Origin: Gemmiger formicilis
GTDB lineage: Bacteria; Bacillota; Clostridia; Oscillospirales; Ruminococcaceae
NCBI RefSeq assembly: GCF_900167555.1
Contig: NZ_FUYF01000016.1
Span: 1 to 49,626, forward strand
DNA length: 49,626 nt
Direction: 5' to 3'
Program-made: the position numbers and the translations under genes
The notes under the pieces: model-generated
Seen by the model: only the letters and a program-made list of their open reading frames with translations
What the model was told of the DNA's origin: nothing
The model's database searches: none
Shown here: positions 20,208-30,226 of the stretch, one piece after another
Numbering within the stretch: position 1 is the first letter of the stretch
Layout: every line of letters starts with the position of its first letter

Positions 20208-21205
20208 TATGCCAGCTTTTTTATGGCCTTGCCAAGCGGGCGGCTTACCGCCGTCAGCACCGCCGCCGGCACAAAGCTGGCGGCGAGATACACCGGGAAC
20301 ATCCCGGCCAGCGGCAGGCCGTGCCCCTGCACAAACGGCAGGAATACCAGCGTCAGCAGGACATGATGCACCAGGTACACGCCGTAGCACCAGCCCGCCA
20401 GCCGCCGCAGGGCGGGGCAAAGCGGTGCGGGTACGTGCTGCCCGGCGGCATAGACTGCCCAGAACAGCACCGACGCCAGCACCAACAGCACGGCCAGACG
20501 CGGCACTTCGTCCACCCACAAAAGCGGGCAGACCGCCAGCCCGATATACAGCCGATAGGACGGCAGCGCGTTCTTTTTCAGCAGCGTGCCGAACCACACC
20601 CCCAGCGCAAACGCGGGCAGGCGGCCCAGTACCGTATGCCCGGCCTCCCACGGAGCGGGGCAGACGAGCGGCCAGACAACGGCCAGCACTGCCATGCAGA
20701 GCGCCAGCACCCGGCGGTGCGCTGCGGTCTCCATGCACCGGAGCAGCAGCGGGAACACGAGATACAAAATCAGGATAACGCCCAAAAACCACTCGCCGAT
20801 TTTGTAGAAAGTGACCGTCACGGGCGCTAAATACCCATCCAGCCCCAGCACTGAAAAAATCACACGCCAGCGCGGAATATCGGCGTTGTTGCCGTGCAGG
20901 ACCTCGCCGTACAGGAACAGCGCGCCAAACCCCAGCCAGAACGCCGGGTAGGTCGCGGCGGCGCGGCCCACAAAGTAGCGCCGGGCGTCAAACCGTCCCT
21001 GCCATTGCAGGCAGAGCGCCGCACCGGACAGCAGAAAAAACCACGCCAGCCCGACCTCGACCCAGTCGGCCATGCCGCGGCCAATCAGCGCCGTCGGCAC
21101 GGCAAAGCCCAGGCGCGCGGCCTCGATGCAATAGTGGTAGCACAGCACGGGCAGCAGCGCGGCCAGCCGAACCACATCCAGCCCGGGACGATAATTTTGG
21201 GGCAT
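20207..21205 (-). CDS. Membrane acyltransferase (acyltransferase 3 / OafA-like family)
   Basis: This 332-residue integral membrane protein has roughly ten hydrophobic segments. The N-terminus PGLDVVRLAALLPVLCYHYC fits the family's (R)-x10-H pattern, with the catalytic-type His in YHYC. Relatives O-acylate cell-surface sugars or exopolysaccharide; the acceptor cannot be told from sequence. The start is the ATG at 21205, whose A overlaps the TGA of the upstream export gene (TGATG), so translation is probably coupled; a GTG one codon earlier is also possible. No polysaccharide genes are adjacent. Confidence 0.85.
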   Translation of the reverse strand: MPQNYRPGLDVVRLAALLPVLCYHYCIEAARLGFAVPTALIGRGMADWVEVGLAWFFLLSGAALCLQWQGRFDARRYFVGRAAATYPAFWLGFGALFLYGEVLHGNNADIPRWRVIFSVLGLDGYLAPVTVTFYKIGEWFLGVILILYLVFPLLLRCMETAAHRRVLALCMAVLAVVWPLVCPAPWEAGHTVLGRLPAFALGVWFGTLLKKNALPSYRLYIGLAVCPLLWVDEVPRLAVLLVLASVLFWAVYAAGQHVPAPLCPALRRLAGWCYGVYLVHHVLLTLVFLPFVQGHGLPLAGMFPVYLAASFVPAAVLTAVSRPLGKAIKKLA

Positions 21206-21684
21206 CACGCCGCGACAGCGCCGAAGGCGGATACGCCCAGCACACTCAGCGCGCCCATGATGCAGCCTGCCAGCAGCACGCCGCCCATGCAGGCGCGGAC
21301 GCTGGACTTAAAGTCCATGTCCAAAAGGCTGGCGGCCAGCGTGCCGGTCCACGCACCCGTGCCGGGCAGCGGAATGCCGACGAACAGCAGCAGCGCCCAC
21401 GGCAGGCCGCGGCCCGCCGTGGCCTTCAGCTTCGCGCCGCCCTTGTGGCCTTTTTCGAGGCAGAAGGTGAAGAACTTGCCGATGACCGGCTTATCCGCAC
21501 CCCACTCCAGCACCTTGCGGGCAAAGAAGAAGATGAACGGCACGGGGAGCATATTGCCGATGATGGCGATGACGTACACCTGCCACAGCGGCAGGCCCAT
21601 GGCCACGCCCACGGGGATCGCGCCGCGCAGCTCGATCAGGGGGACCATCGAAATCAAGAACACACTCAGGTATTTTGTCAGCAT
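21205..21684 (-). CDS. Small multidrug export protein family (COG2426)
   Basis: The 159-residue membrane protein begins MLTKYLSVFLISMVPLIELRGAIPVG; the PLIELRGAIPVG stretch is the family hallmark. About four hydrophobic segments follow, with the P-rich loop GIPLPGTGAWTG near 110, a shape related to DedA-type proteins. The start at 21684 is chosen because GAGG lies 8-12 bases upstream; the open frame extends further 5' but crosses repeat DNA. The family name comes from distant similarity and actual cargo is unknown. It is the first gene of a two-gene unit with the acyltransferase. Confidence 0.85.
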   Translation of the reverse strand: MLTKYLSVFLISMVPLIELRGAIPVGVAMGLPLWQVYVIAIIGNMLPVPFIFFFARKVLEWGADKPVIGKFFTFCLEKGHKGGAKLKATAGRGLPWALLLFVGIPLPGTGAWTGTLAASLLDMDFKSSVRACMGGVLLAGCIMGALSVLGVSAFGAVAA

Positions 21685-21790
21685 TTGAAAACCTCGCTTA
21701 TACGTTGAAACAATAGTACAGACAAATTTTATTATACAAAATATTTGTGCGTCTGGCAAGAGGTGAACGTGTAAAATTGACGTAAAAATG

Positions 21791-21819
21791 AAAAAAGCCG
21801 CCCCCGGCGAGGGGACGGC
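21791..21819 (-). terminator. Terminator of the P-type ATPase unit
   Basis: On the - strand GCCGTCCCC/GGGGGCGGC with loop TCGCC is followed by six Ts. It lies 115 bases beyond the ATPase stop because a composite repeat sits in between. Confidence 0.82.
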
Positions 21820-21834
21820 AGCGAAAATGTGCGG

Positions 21835-21920
21835 TAGGGGCCGGGCATGCCCGGCCCGGCGGTGTATGGCAGACGGGCGTATGCGGGAAAGCTGCGGGCC
21901 GGACATGTCCGGCCCCTACG
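21835..21920. repeat. 85-bp double-palindrome composite repeat
   Basis: TAGGGG with CCGGGCATGCCCGG at one end and CCGGACATGTCCGG with CCCCTAC at the other, about 40 bases between. One arm has the GGGCATGCCC core, the other GGACATGTCC: the same G-C to A-T pair swap as in the copy at 4546. Confidence 0.82.
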
Positions 21921-21933
21921 CCGCTGCCTTGTC

Positions 21934-24006
21934 TCAATCCAGCAGATTCGTCATGCTTTTCAGGCTGACACCCAGCGTGGACGCATTATGCAAAAGTGCG
22001 GACGTGGCCGGGGGCAGGATGCCCATGGCGCCCAGGATGATGAGGGTGCTGTTGAAGCTCATGATAAAGCGGTAGTTGCTCTCGGTGCGCTTCTGCAGGC
22101 CGTTGGCAATGGACTTCAAGATCACCAGCTCGCGCAGGCTGTCGGCGGCAATCGTGACGTCGGCGATTTCCCGGGCAATGGCCGCGCCGTCGCTGATGGC
22201 AATGCCGACGTCGGCGGCGGACAGGGCGGGGGAGTCGTTGATGCCGTCGCCCAGCATGATGACGGTGTGCCCGGCGGCCTTCTCCTGCTCGACAAAGTTG
22301 GCCTTGTCCTCGGGCAGGACCTCGGCGTAGTAGCGGTCCACGCCGACCTGCTTCGCAATGACCGACGCGGTGCGGTCATTGTCGCCGGTCATCATGACGG
22401 CCTTGCGGATGCCCAGGCCGCGCAGCTGTTTCAAAACCTCGGAGGCTTCCTCGCGCAGCGGGTCGGCGATGCAGATGGCACCGGCCAGCACACCGCCGAT
22501 GGCCAGATACAGGTGGGAATATTCCGGCGGCAGCGCGTCGAATTTGCCGCACTCGTTCGTCGGAATATAGCAGCCCTCGTCCTCAAAGACAAAGTGCTGG
22601 CTGCCGATAACGGCCTTCTCGCCGCCGATCTGGCTGGCAATGCCGTGGGCGACGACGTACTGCACCTCGCTGTGCATCTCGTCGTGGCGGATGCCCTTTG
22701 CGGCAGCGGCCTGCACGACGGCGTTCGCCATCGAGTGGGGGTAGTGCTCCTCCAGACAGGCCGCAATCTGTAAAACCTCGTCCTCGGTGCGGGTGCCGAA
22801 CGGCACGACCTGCACAACGGTGGGCGTCGCGTGGGTCAGCGTGCCGGTCTTGTCAAAGACGATGGTATCGGCGTTGGCCAGAGCCTCCAGATACTTGCCG
22901 CCCTTGACCGTGATATGGTAGCTGCTGCACTCACGCATGGCGGACAGCACGGCCAGCGGCATCGACAGCTTGAGCGCACAGGAAAAATCGACCATCAGGA
23001 TCGAGATCGCACGGGTCGCGTTGCGGGTCAGCGCGTAGGTCACGGCGGTGCCCAGCAGGCTGTACGGGACCAGCTTGTCGGCCAGCGCGGCGGCGCGGGT
23101 CTCGCTGGCGGATTTCAGCTTCTCGGAGTTCTCGATCATCTTGACGATCTGGTCGTAGCGTCCGTTGCCGGCCTGCTGCTCGACGGTCACGGTGATCTGG
23201 CCCTCCTCGACGACGGTGCCCGCGTAGACGACGGCCCCCTCGCTCTTGCGGACGGGCTCGGCCTCGCCGGTCAGGGAGGCCTGGTTGACGCTGGCCTCGC
23301 CGTCCAGCACCCTGCCGTCCAGCGGGATGACGCTGCCGGTGTGCACGACGATGGCGTCGCCCGCGCACACCTGCGAGATCGGCACAAGGACCTCGCCCTC
23401 GGCGGTCTGCTGCCAGACGCGGTCCACGTTCAGCGACATGCAGCGGGCCAGGTCGCCCAGCGATTTCTTGCGGGTCCATTCCTCCAGCAGCTCGCCCAGG
23501 CGCAGCAGGAACATGACGGAGCCTGCTGTGCCGAAATCGCCGCGCAGCATCGACACGCCGATGGACAGCGCGTCGAGGACCTCGACCTCGAGCTTGCGGC
23601 GGAAAACGCACCGCAGACCGCGGAAAATATAGGGCACGCTGCGCACCAGTGTGTAGACCATGCGCAGCGGCGCGGGCAGGAACAGCTTGCGCGCAAGGTG
23701 GAAGATCGTCATATTGACGAGCTTTTCCTGATATTCGCGGTTGACGGCGCGGGGGCTGTTGGCGGGCACCTCGGCCAGGGCCTCCGTGTCAAAGCGGAAG
23801 GCTGCCAGGCCCCTGACGATACCGGCGCGGCTCTCGGTATAGACGATGACGACGTCGCAGGTGCGCTCATACACGGCGGCGGTGCGCACGCCGGGCAGGC
23901 TGGTCAGATAGTCCTGCAGCTGGTCCGCCTCGGCCAGCGACATGCGCGGCTTACGGAGATGCAGGCGGATGCGCCCGCGGCTCTCATGCAGAATATTCCA
24001 TTTCAT
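21934..24006 (-). CDS. Heavy-metal-type P-type ATPase with Cys-free HMA-like N-terminus
   Basis: This 690-residue cation pump starts with an HMA-like ferredoxin fold (about 1-75, HESRGRIRLHL...VRTAAVYERTCDVVIVY) that lacks the usual CxxC. The actuator domain has SLTGEAEPV, the phosphorylated Asp is D385 in DKTGTLT, and GDGINDSPAL closes the P domain. The transmembrane metal site reads DFSCALKLSMP (C343) instead of CPC, CPH or SPC, so the ion is not predictable from the standard P1B classes. GGGAGAG precedes the ATG. The DUF6110 gene lies just upstream on the same strand, a pairing I recall from other Clostridia, which suggests a membrane accessory subunit. Confidence 0.92.
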   Translation of the reverse strand: MKWNILHESRGRIRLHLRKPRMSLAEADQLQDYLTSLPGVRTAAVYERTCDVVIVYTESRAGIVRGLAAFRFDTEALAEVPANSPRAVNREYQEKLVNMTIFHLARKLFLPAPLRMVYTLVRSVPYIFRGLRCVFRRKLEVEVLDALSIGVSMLRGDFGTAGSVMFLLRLGELLEEWTRKKSLGDLARCMSLNVDRVWQQTAEGEVLVPISQVCAGDAIVVHTGSVIPLDGRVLDGEASVNQASLTGEAEPVRKSEGAVVYAGTVVEEGQITVTVEQQAGNGRYDQIVKMIENSEKLKSASETRAAALADKLVPYSLLGTAVTYALTRNATRAISILMVDFSCALKLSMPLAVLSAMRECSSYHITVKGGKYLEALANADTIVFDKTGTLTHATPTVVQVVPFGTRTEDEVLQIAACLEEHYPHSMANAVVQAAAAKGIRHDEMHSEVQYVVAHGIASQIGGEKAVIGSQHFVFEDEGCYIPTNECGKFDALPPEYSHLYLAIGGVLAGAICIADPLREEASEVLKQLRGLGIRKAVMMTGDNDRTASVIAKQVGVDRYYAEVLPEDKANFVEQEKAAGHTVIMLGDGINDSPALSAADVGIAISDGAAIAREIADVTIAADSLRELVILKSIANGLQKRTESNYRFIMSFNSTLIILGAMGILPPATSALLHNASTLGVSLKSMTNLLD

Positions 24007-24025
24007 AATTACTCTCCCGGTAAAT

Positions 24026-24180
24026 AAAAAAGGCTTCCCCCGAGGGGGAAGCTGCCGCCAACGGCGGCTGATGAGGGCGGACTGTTCCGCAGTATCCCGT
24101 GAACGGGTGGCTGCGGCGAACACGCACCTCATCCGACCTCGCTTTGCTCGGCCACCTTCCCCGCCCGCGGGGAAGGCTTT
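24026..24180. repeat. CCTTCCCC-type intergenic repeat
   Basis: AAGGCTTCCCCC and a closing GGGGAAGGCTTT form the edges, with GCCGCC...GGCGGC, CCCGTGAACGGG and TGATGAGGG inside. It resembles 33529-33738 and 37427-37624 but has a different middle. It separates the ATPase from the DUF6110 gene. Confidence 0.75.
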
Positions 24181-24195
24181 TGCAGCAGCGAAAAC

Positions 24196-24462
24196 TTACT
24201 CAGCCTTCTCCTCGGCGGTGTCCTCCAGAACGGCGTCATCCTCGGCGGCGCGCTGCTCGTTGATCTCCTTGGCGTCGGCCAGGATGTCGCCGCAGTTCTC
24301 CTGCAGGGTGGTGGCGGTCTTCATGACCTGGTCCTTCATGCGCAGGACAGCGGCGGTGCACTGGGTATACAGCTTCTTCGCATCCTTGCTGGTCAGAATC
24401 TCAATACCGGCGGAGCCAAACAGAGCGCCGCCTGCAAACAGACCGATCTTTGCCCAATTCAT
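24196..24462 (-). CDS. DUF6110 family protein
   Basis: The 88-residue protein has an N-terminal hydrophobic helix (IGLFAGGALFGSAGIEIL), then SKDAKKLYTQCTAAVLRMKD and a helical, increasingly acidic tail. It matches the DUF6110 pattern, which in Clostridia accompanies P-type ATPases. I infer a single-pass membrane partner of the neighbouring pump, perhaps with a role in gating or stability. GGGGAT precedes the ATG. The tail, rich in Glu and Ala, looks disordered. Confidence 0.8.
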   Translation of the reverse strand: MNWAKIGLFAGGALFGSAGIEILTSKDAKKLYTQCTAAVLRMKDQVMKTATTLQENCGDILADAKEINEQRAAEDDAVLEDTAEEKAE

Positions 24463-24622
24463 AGTTCAAATCCCCTTTACTGTAATATGCTTGCGATGGT
24501 GTATAAAATGTGCCCCATCGGGCGAACCTGTAAGGTTTACACATAATTCTACAACGGTTAGCCACGACTGGGGTAGACTGAAAAGGCATACGGTGTGCAG
24601 AATGGATTTTTTCGCCAAAAGT

Positions 24623-24651
24623 CTCCTTGGCCCCCTCGCAGAGGGGGCCAA
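24623..24651. repeat. Short GGCCCCCTC hairpin repeat
   Basis: TTGGCCCCCTC with GAGGGGGCCAA forms an 11-bp hairpin around GCA. It is the minimal version of the longer GGCCCCCTC family and lies just after the HD-GYP gene stop, where it could help end that transcript, though no T run follows. Confidence 0.6.
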
Positions 24652-24658
24652 GAAAATC

Positions 24659-25666
24659 TTACGCGGTGTGGCTGCTTGCCGTCGGGCACGCCACCCGCCG
24701 CAGCTCGGTGGGGCGGCGGCCTGTGTGGCGGCGGAAGGCCGCGGCAAAGCGGCTGGGGTCCTCATAGCCGACGCGGTGCGCGATCTCGGCCACGGGCAGG
24801 TCGCTCTCCTGCAAAAGCCGGGCGGCGGTGTCCATCCGCAGCCCGCGCAGATAGCTGGCCACCGGCACGCCGTACAGCGCCTTGAAGCAGATCTTCAGCG
24901 AGCTTTGGGACAGGTGAAATTTTGCGGCCAGCTCGGGCAGGGTGATGCGGCTGCCCTGGTGGGTCAGCAGATAATCGTGCGCCTGGCGGGTATGCTCCAG
25001 CTGCAAACGGTCAAAGTAGGGCGTGCGGGGCGTGTCGGCCCCGGCATAGCGGCTGACCAGCTCGTCCCAGTGTTCCAGCGCGGCGGCGGCCACGCGGGGG
25101 TCATACATGATGCCGCTGTTTTTTTCGATCTCGCGGCGGCAGGCAGCACTGGTCATGGCGGGGCGGTAGCTGCGGCTGCTCATCATCGCATCAATGGAGT
25201 CCGCCACGGCAATGACGCGCGACCCCGGCGGGATGTCATGCCCCGACAGCCCGTCCGGGTAGCCGCGGCCATCCCACCGCTCATGGTGATGGCGCACCAG
25301 TATGGCAATTTCTTTAAAATCGTCGATTTTGCGCAGGATTTCATACCCGGTCACGGGATGGCGGCGCATTTCCTCCCATTCGGGCCGGGTCAGCGGCCCG
25401 GCCTTGCGCAGGACGGAATCCGGCACGGCGATCTTGCCGATGTCGTGCAGGTGGGCGGCCATGTGGATGCGGGTCGTCTCGTCCTCGTCCAGGCCGAGGG
25501 CGGCGGCGAGCACCAGCACCATGTCCGCCACCCGGTCAGAGTGACTGGCTGTGTAGGCATCGCGCGCGTCCAGGGCGGCGACGATGCTCTCAATCAGGTC
25601 ATGATATTGCATCAGATGGCTTGCGTTGTGCAGCGCGGTGTCCGGCTGCTGCGGTTGGTTTGCCAT
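24659..25666 (-). CDS. HD-GYP domain protein fused to a C-terminal AraC-type DNA-binding domain
   Basis: This 335-residue protein has an HD-GYP domain (about 25-180) with HSDRVADM, HLHDIGK, RRHPVTGYEIL and VRHHHERWDGRGYPDG, the full motif set of c-di-GMP phosphodiesterases. Residues about 235-330 form an AraC helix-turn-helix pair: LPELAAKFHLSQSSLKICFK and then VAEIAHRVGYEDPSRFAAAF. HD-GYP domains are usually joined to receiver or PAS domains, so a direct DNA-binding partner is unusual. I infer a transcription factor that senses or degrades a cyclic nucleotide. AAAGGAG precedes the ATG. Its promoter carries the GTTAG/CTAAC operators also found at eno and at 31.07 kb, so it may regulate itself. 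It is divergent from eno. Confidence 0.9.
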   Translation of the reverse strand: MANQPQQPDTALHNASHLMQYHDLIESIVAALDARDAYTASHSDRVADMVLVLAAALGLDEDETTRIHMAAHLHDIGKIAVPDSVLRKAGPLTRPEWEEMRRHPVTGYEILRKIDDFKEIAILVRHHHERWDGRGYPDGLSGHDIPPGSRVIAVADSIDAMMSSRSYRPAMTSAACRREIEKNSGIMYDPRVAAAALEHWDELVSRYAGADTPRTPYFDRLQLEHTRQAHDYLLTHQGSRITLPELAAKFHLSQSSLKICFKALYGVPVASYLRGLRMDTAARLLQESDLPVAEIAHRVGYEDPSRFAAAFRRHTGRRPTELRRVACPTASSHTA

Positions 25667-25701
25667 GGACCGCGGCTCCTTTCCGTGATAGGATCGCCAA
25701 A

Positions 25702-25761
25702 GGTTAGCATTCTCTAACAGTTAGCGTAAACTATCTTACTGCAAGAAGGGGGATTTGTCAA
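25702..25761 (-). promoter_or_regulatory. Promoter and tandem operators of the HD-GYP/AraC gene
   Basis: On the - strand TTGACA (25761-25756), 17 bases, TAAGAT (25738-25733). One 18-bp site of the GTTAG-N6-CTAAC type lies at 25702-25719 downstream of the -10. A degenerate one (AGTTAG-N6-CTATCT in + sense) at 25719-25736 overlaps the -10. The same two-site arrangement is seen at eno. Confidence 0.75.
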
Positions 25762-25828
25762 GAGAGGAGTTAGGAGTGAGGTGGGGGGCACACTACGCTG
25801 TGGAGGGGGGCGCCGGCGGAAACATTTC

Positions 25829-25992
25829 GGGAGGGATACATCCCGCCCGCTGACTGTCAAAAAAATGTATTTTTGCCTTGTTGCGTGTGTAGGGGCGACC
25901 ATTGGTCGCCCGCCAGCTTACCGCAGCAACGCATTTTCCGGGACAGTTTCTTGCAAGGCAAACGGGCACGGGCGAGCAATGCTCGCCCCTAC
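25829..25992. repeat. Palindromic repeats in the divergent HD-GYP/eno region
   Basis: A GGGAGGGATACATCCCGCCC unit at 25829 is followed by a composite at 25889-25992: GTAGGGGCGACCATTGGTCG at the left, GCGAGCAATGCTCGC with CCCTAC at the right, about 55 bases between. It is the reverse-oriented relative of 1113-1216. The two divergent promoters lie outside these repeats. Confidence 0.75.
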
Positions 25993-26067
25993 AAGAGTGT
26001 TTCGACGTCTGTAGCTGCCCCACATTTCCGCTGCCCACTGTGCCGAACGGGTGTTTATTTCTCCCTC

Positions 26068-27485
<1,418 letters not shown>

Positions 27486-27510
27486 GTGCTAGAGAGGAGA
27501 GAAAATGCCG

Positions 27511-27537
27511 CGGGCGGATGCTCGCATCCGCCCCTAC
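27511..27537. repeat. Palindromic repeat between eno and pflB
   Basis: GGGCGGATGCTCGCATCCGC followed by CCCTAC: a further core variant of the CCCTAC-edged family. Confidence 0.7.
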
Positions 27538-27582
27538 AAATCAAAAACTGTTGCCCAAACAACACACAAAGCCCTGTAATTC

Positions 27583-27621
27583 TGGTATAATACTCAAAGC
27601 CGGGCGAAATGCGCCCGGCGG
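27583..27621 (+). promoter_or_regulatory. Extended -10 promoter of pflB and leader hairpin
   Basis: TGGTATAAT at 27583-27591, then a hairpin GCCGGGCG/CGCCCGGC with loop AAATG at about 27599-27620 in the 5' leader, and AGAGGTG before the ATG. There is no T run after the hairpin, so it more likely stabilises or shields the mRNA than terminates it. Confidence 0.6.
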
Positions 27622-27645
27622 TCCATACATTAAAAGAGGTGCACA

Positions 27646-29898
27646 ATGACAGATTTCAAACAGTGGGAAGGCTTTGAAGGCCGCATTTGGAAAGAGGAAG
27701 TCAACACCCGTGACTTCATCCAGAAGAACTACACCCCCTACGACGGCGACGAGAGCTTCCTCGCTGGTCCTACCGACGCTACCAACAAGCTGTGGGGCGC
27801 GCTGCAGAAGCTGCAGAAAGCCGAGCGCGCCAAGGGCGGCGTGCTGGACATGGAGACCGAGGTCGTCTCCGGCCTGACCGCCTACGGCCCCGGCTACATC
27901 GACCCCGAGCTGAAGGACCTCGAGAAGGTCGTCGGCCTGCAGACCGATAAGCCCCTGAAGCGCGCCTTCATGCCCTACGGCGGCATCAAGATGGCGGAGC
28001 AGGCCTGCACCACCTACGGCTACCAGCCCAGCGAGAAGCTGCACGAGATTTTCACCAAGTACACCCGCACCCATAATCAGGCCGTGTTCGATGCCTACAC
28101 CCCCGAGATGAAGAAGGCCCGCCACAGCCACATCGTCACCGGCCTGCCCGACACCTATGGCCGCGGCCGTATCGTCGGCGACTACCGCCGCGTGGCGCTG
28201 TACGGCATCGACTACCTCATCAAGGCCAAGCAGAACGACTTTGCCAACTGCGGCGACGGCACGATGACCGAGGAGGTCGTCCGCCAGCGCGAGGAAATCT
28301 CTATGCAGATCTCCGCCCTGAAGGGCATGAAGGAGATGGCTGCTGCCTACGGCTTCGACATCTCCCAGCCCGCCGCCAACGCAAAAGAGGCCGTCCAGTG
28401 GCTGTACTTCGGCTATCTGGCCGCCATCAAGACCCAGAACGGCGCTGCCATGTCCGTTGGCCGTGTGTCCACCTTCCTGGACATCTACATCCAGCGCGAT
28501 CTGGACAACGGCACCCTGACCGAGAGCGAGGCCCAGGAGCTGATCGACCACATGGTCATGAAGTTCCGTATGGTCAAGTTCGCCCGCATCCCCAGCTACA
28601 ACCAGCTGTTCAGCGGCGACCCCGTCTGGGCGACCCTCGAGGTCGGCGGCATCGGCATGGATGGCCGCTCCATGGTCACCAAGAACGACTTCCGCTTCCT
28701 GCATACGCTCGAGAACATGGGCCCCGCCCCCGAGCCGAACATGACGGTGCTGTATTCCAGCGCCCTGCCCAAGACCTTCAAGGACTATGCGTCTAAAATC
28801 TCCATCGACACGTCCAGCGTCCAGTACGAGAACGACGACGTCATGAAGCCTGTCTGGGGCGATGACTACTCCATCTGCTGCTGCGTTTCCGCCACCCAGA
28901 CCGGCAAGGAGATGCAGTTCTTCGGCGCACGTGCGAACCTCGCCAAGTGCCTGCTCTACGCCATCAACGGCGGCGTCGATGAGAAGCTCGGCGAGCAGGT
29001 CGGCCCCGCTTACGCCCCCATCACCGCCGAGTACCTCGACTACGGCGAGGTCACGGCCAAGTACGACGTCATGATGGACTGGCTGGCCGGGCTGTATGTC
29101 AACATCCTGAACCTCATCCAGTATATGCACGACAAGTACTACTATGAGGCTGCCGAGATGGCCCTGATCGACACCGATGTCCGCCGCACCTTCGCTACCG
29201 GTATTGCCGGCTTCAGCCATGTGGTCGACTCCCTGTCCGCCATCAAGTACGCCAAGGTCAAGTGCATCCGCAACGAGCAGGGCCTCGTCACCGATTACGA
29301 GATCGAGGGCGACTTCCCGAAGTACGGCAACGATGATGACCGCGCCGATGACATCGCCGTCGAGCTGCTGCGCAGCTTCCTGGAGAAGATCAAGCGCCGC
29401 CACACCTACCGCAACTCCGAGGCCACCACCTCGATCCTGACCATCACCTCCAACGTCGTCTACGGCAAGGCCACCGGCGCTATGCCCGATGGCCGCAAGG
29501 CGTACACCCCGTTTGCCCCCGGCGGCAACCCGAGCTACGGCGCCGAGACCCACGGCCTGCTGGCGTCCCTGAACTCCGTTGCCAAGCTGCCCTACCACTG
29601 GGCACTGGACGGCATCTCCAACACCCAGACCATCAACCCCGATGCCCTGGGCCACAGCGAGGACGAGCGCGTCACCAACCTGGTGCAGGTCATGGACGGC
29701 TACTTTGACCAGGGTGCCCACCACCTGAACGTCAACGTCTTTGGCGTGGAAAAGCTGCTGGACGCCATGGAGCACCCCGAGAAGGAGGAGTACGCCAACT
29801 TCACCATCCGTGTCTCCGGCTACGCGGTCAAGTTCATCGACCTGACCAAGGAGCAGCAGCTCGACGTTATCGCACGTACCTGCCACAAGGTCCTGTAA
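27646..29898 (+). CDS. pflB: Formate acetyltransferase (pyruvate formate-lyase)
   Basis: PFL splits pyruvate with CoA into acetyl-CoA and formate under anaerobic conditions. The 750 residues match PflB. The active-site cysteines are in [12 protein letters not shown] (C411-C413, three in a row where two are essential), and the glycyl radical site is G725 in RVSGYAV near the C-terminus. The activating enzyme gene is 328 bases downstream on the same strand, beyond a terminator and repeats. Like eno and the other highly expressed genes here, it has a compact GC-rich codon set. Confidence 0.98.
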   Translation: MTDFKQWEGFEGRIWKEEVNTRDFIQKNYTPYDGDESFLAGPTDATNKLWGALQKLQKAERAKGGVLDMETEVVSGLTAYGPGYIDPELKDLEKVVGLQTDKPLKRAFMPYGGIKMAEQACTTYGYQPSEKLHEIFTKYTRTHNQAVFDAYTPEMKKARHSHIVTGLPDTYGRGRIVGDYRRVALYGIDYLIKAKQNDFANCGDGTMTEEVVRQREEISMQISALKGMKEMAAAYGFDISQPAANAKEAVQWLYFGYLAAIKTQNGAAMSVGRVSTFLDIYIQRDLDNGTLTESEAQELIDHMVMKFRMVKFARIPSYNQLFSGDPVWATLEVGGIGMDGRSMVTKNDFRFLHTLENMGPAPEPNMTVLYSSALPKTFKDYASKISIDTSSVQYENDDVMKPVWGDDYSICCCVSATQTGKEMQFFGARANLAKCLLYAINGGVDEKLGEQVGPAYAPITAEYLDYGEVTAKYDVMMDWLAGLYVNILNLIQYMHDKYYYEAAEMALIDTDVRRTFATGIAGFSHVVDSLSAIKYAKVKCIRNEQGLVTDYEIEGDFPKYGNDDDRADDIAVELLRSFLEKIKRRHTYRNSEATTSILTITSNVVYGKATGAMPDGRKAYTPFAPGGNPSYGAETHGLLASLNSVAKLPYHWALDGISNTQTINPDALGHSEDERVTNLVQVMDGYFDQGAHHLNVNVFGVEKLLDAMEHPEKEEYANFTIRVSGYAVKFIDLTKEQQLDVIARTCHKVL

Positions 29899-29915
29899 TT
29901 TTGTAAGCAGAATAG

Positions 29916-29945
29916 GGCCCGCAGCCGCGGCTGCGGGCCTTTTTG
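29916..29945 (+). terminator. Rho-independent terminator after pflB
   Basis: A perfect 11-bp stem GGCCCGCAGCC/GGCTGCGGGCC with a 2-base loop is followed by TTTTT. It separates pflB from pflA, so pflA needs its own promoter; TGGTATACT at about 29946-29954 is a candidate. Confidence 0.9.
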
Positions 29946-29969
29946 TGGTATACTGTGTTATACCACCCG

Positions 29970-30200
29970 GTAGGGGCCGGGCATGCCCGGCCCGCAGGTT
30001 TACGCAAGCTACCCGTTCACGTTTTACAGCACCCCTTTTCAAATTGCATTGCAGGGAGGGGTCTTGACCCCTCCGCGGTGGCCAGAGGGCTGGCCGCCCT
30101 ACAAGCGCCCGCAAAAGAAATGCGTAGGGGAGGGATTTATCCCTCCCGGGACGTGTGCGGCAGCCACGGGGCGTCGAGGACGCCGCCCCCTACCAATTCA
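29970..30200. repeat. Palindromic repeats between pflB and pflA
   Basis: In order: TAGGGG with CCGGGCATGCCCGG (29971-29993), AGGGAGGGGTCTTGACCCCT (about 30054-30076), GTAGGGGAGGGATTTATCCC with TCCC (about 30124-30149), and GGGGCGTCGAGGACGCCGCC with CCCTAC (about 30167-30193). They form the 5' leader of pflA if the candidate promoter at 29946 is right. Confidence 0.7.
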
Positions 30201-30226
30201 TTTTCCCAATAAACGGAGGCAAACTT

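Noticed and set aside
24556-24575. Further GGTTAG operator upstream of DUF6110
   Set aside because: Only one half-site (GGTTAG) is present; the position of the second half reads CTGGGG.
27541-30114. Long - strand frame (857 codons) over pflB, and a + strand frame at 38030-40432 over glnN
   Set aside because: Both are antisense shadows of highly expressed genes with strong codon bias; the opposite strands encode recognisable full-length enzymes.
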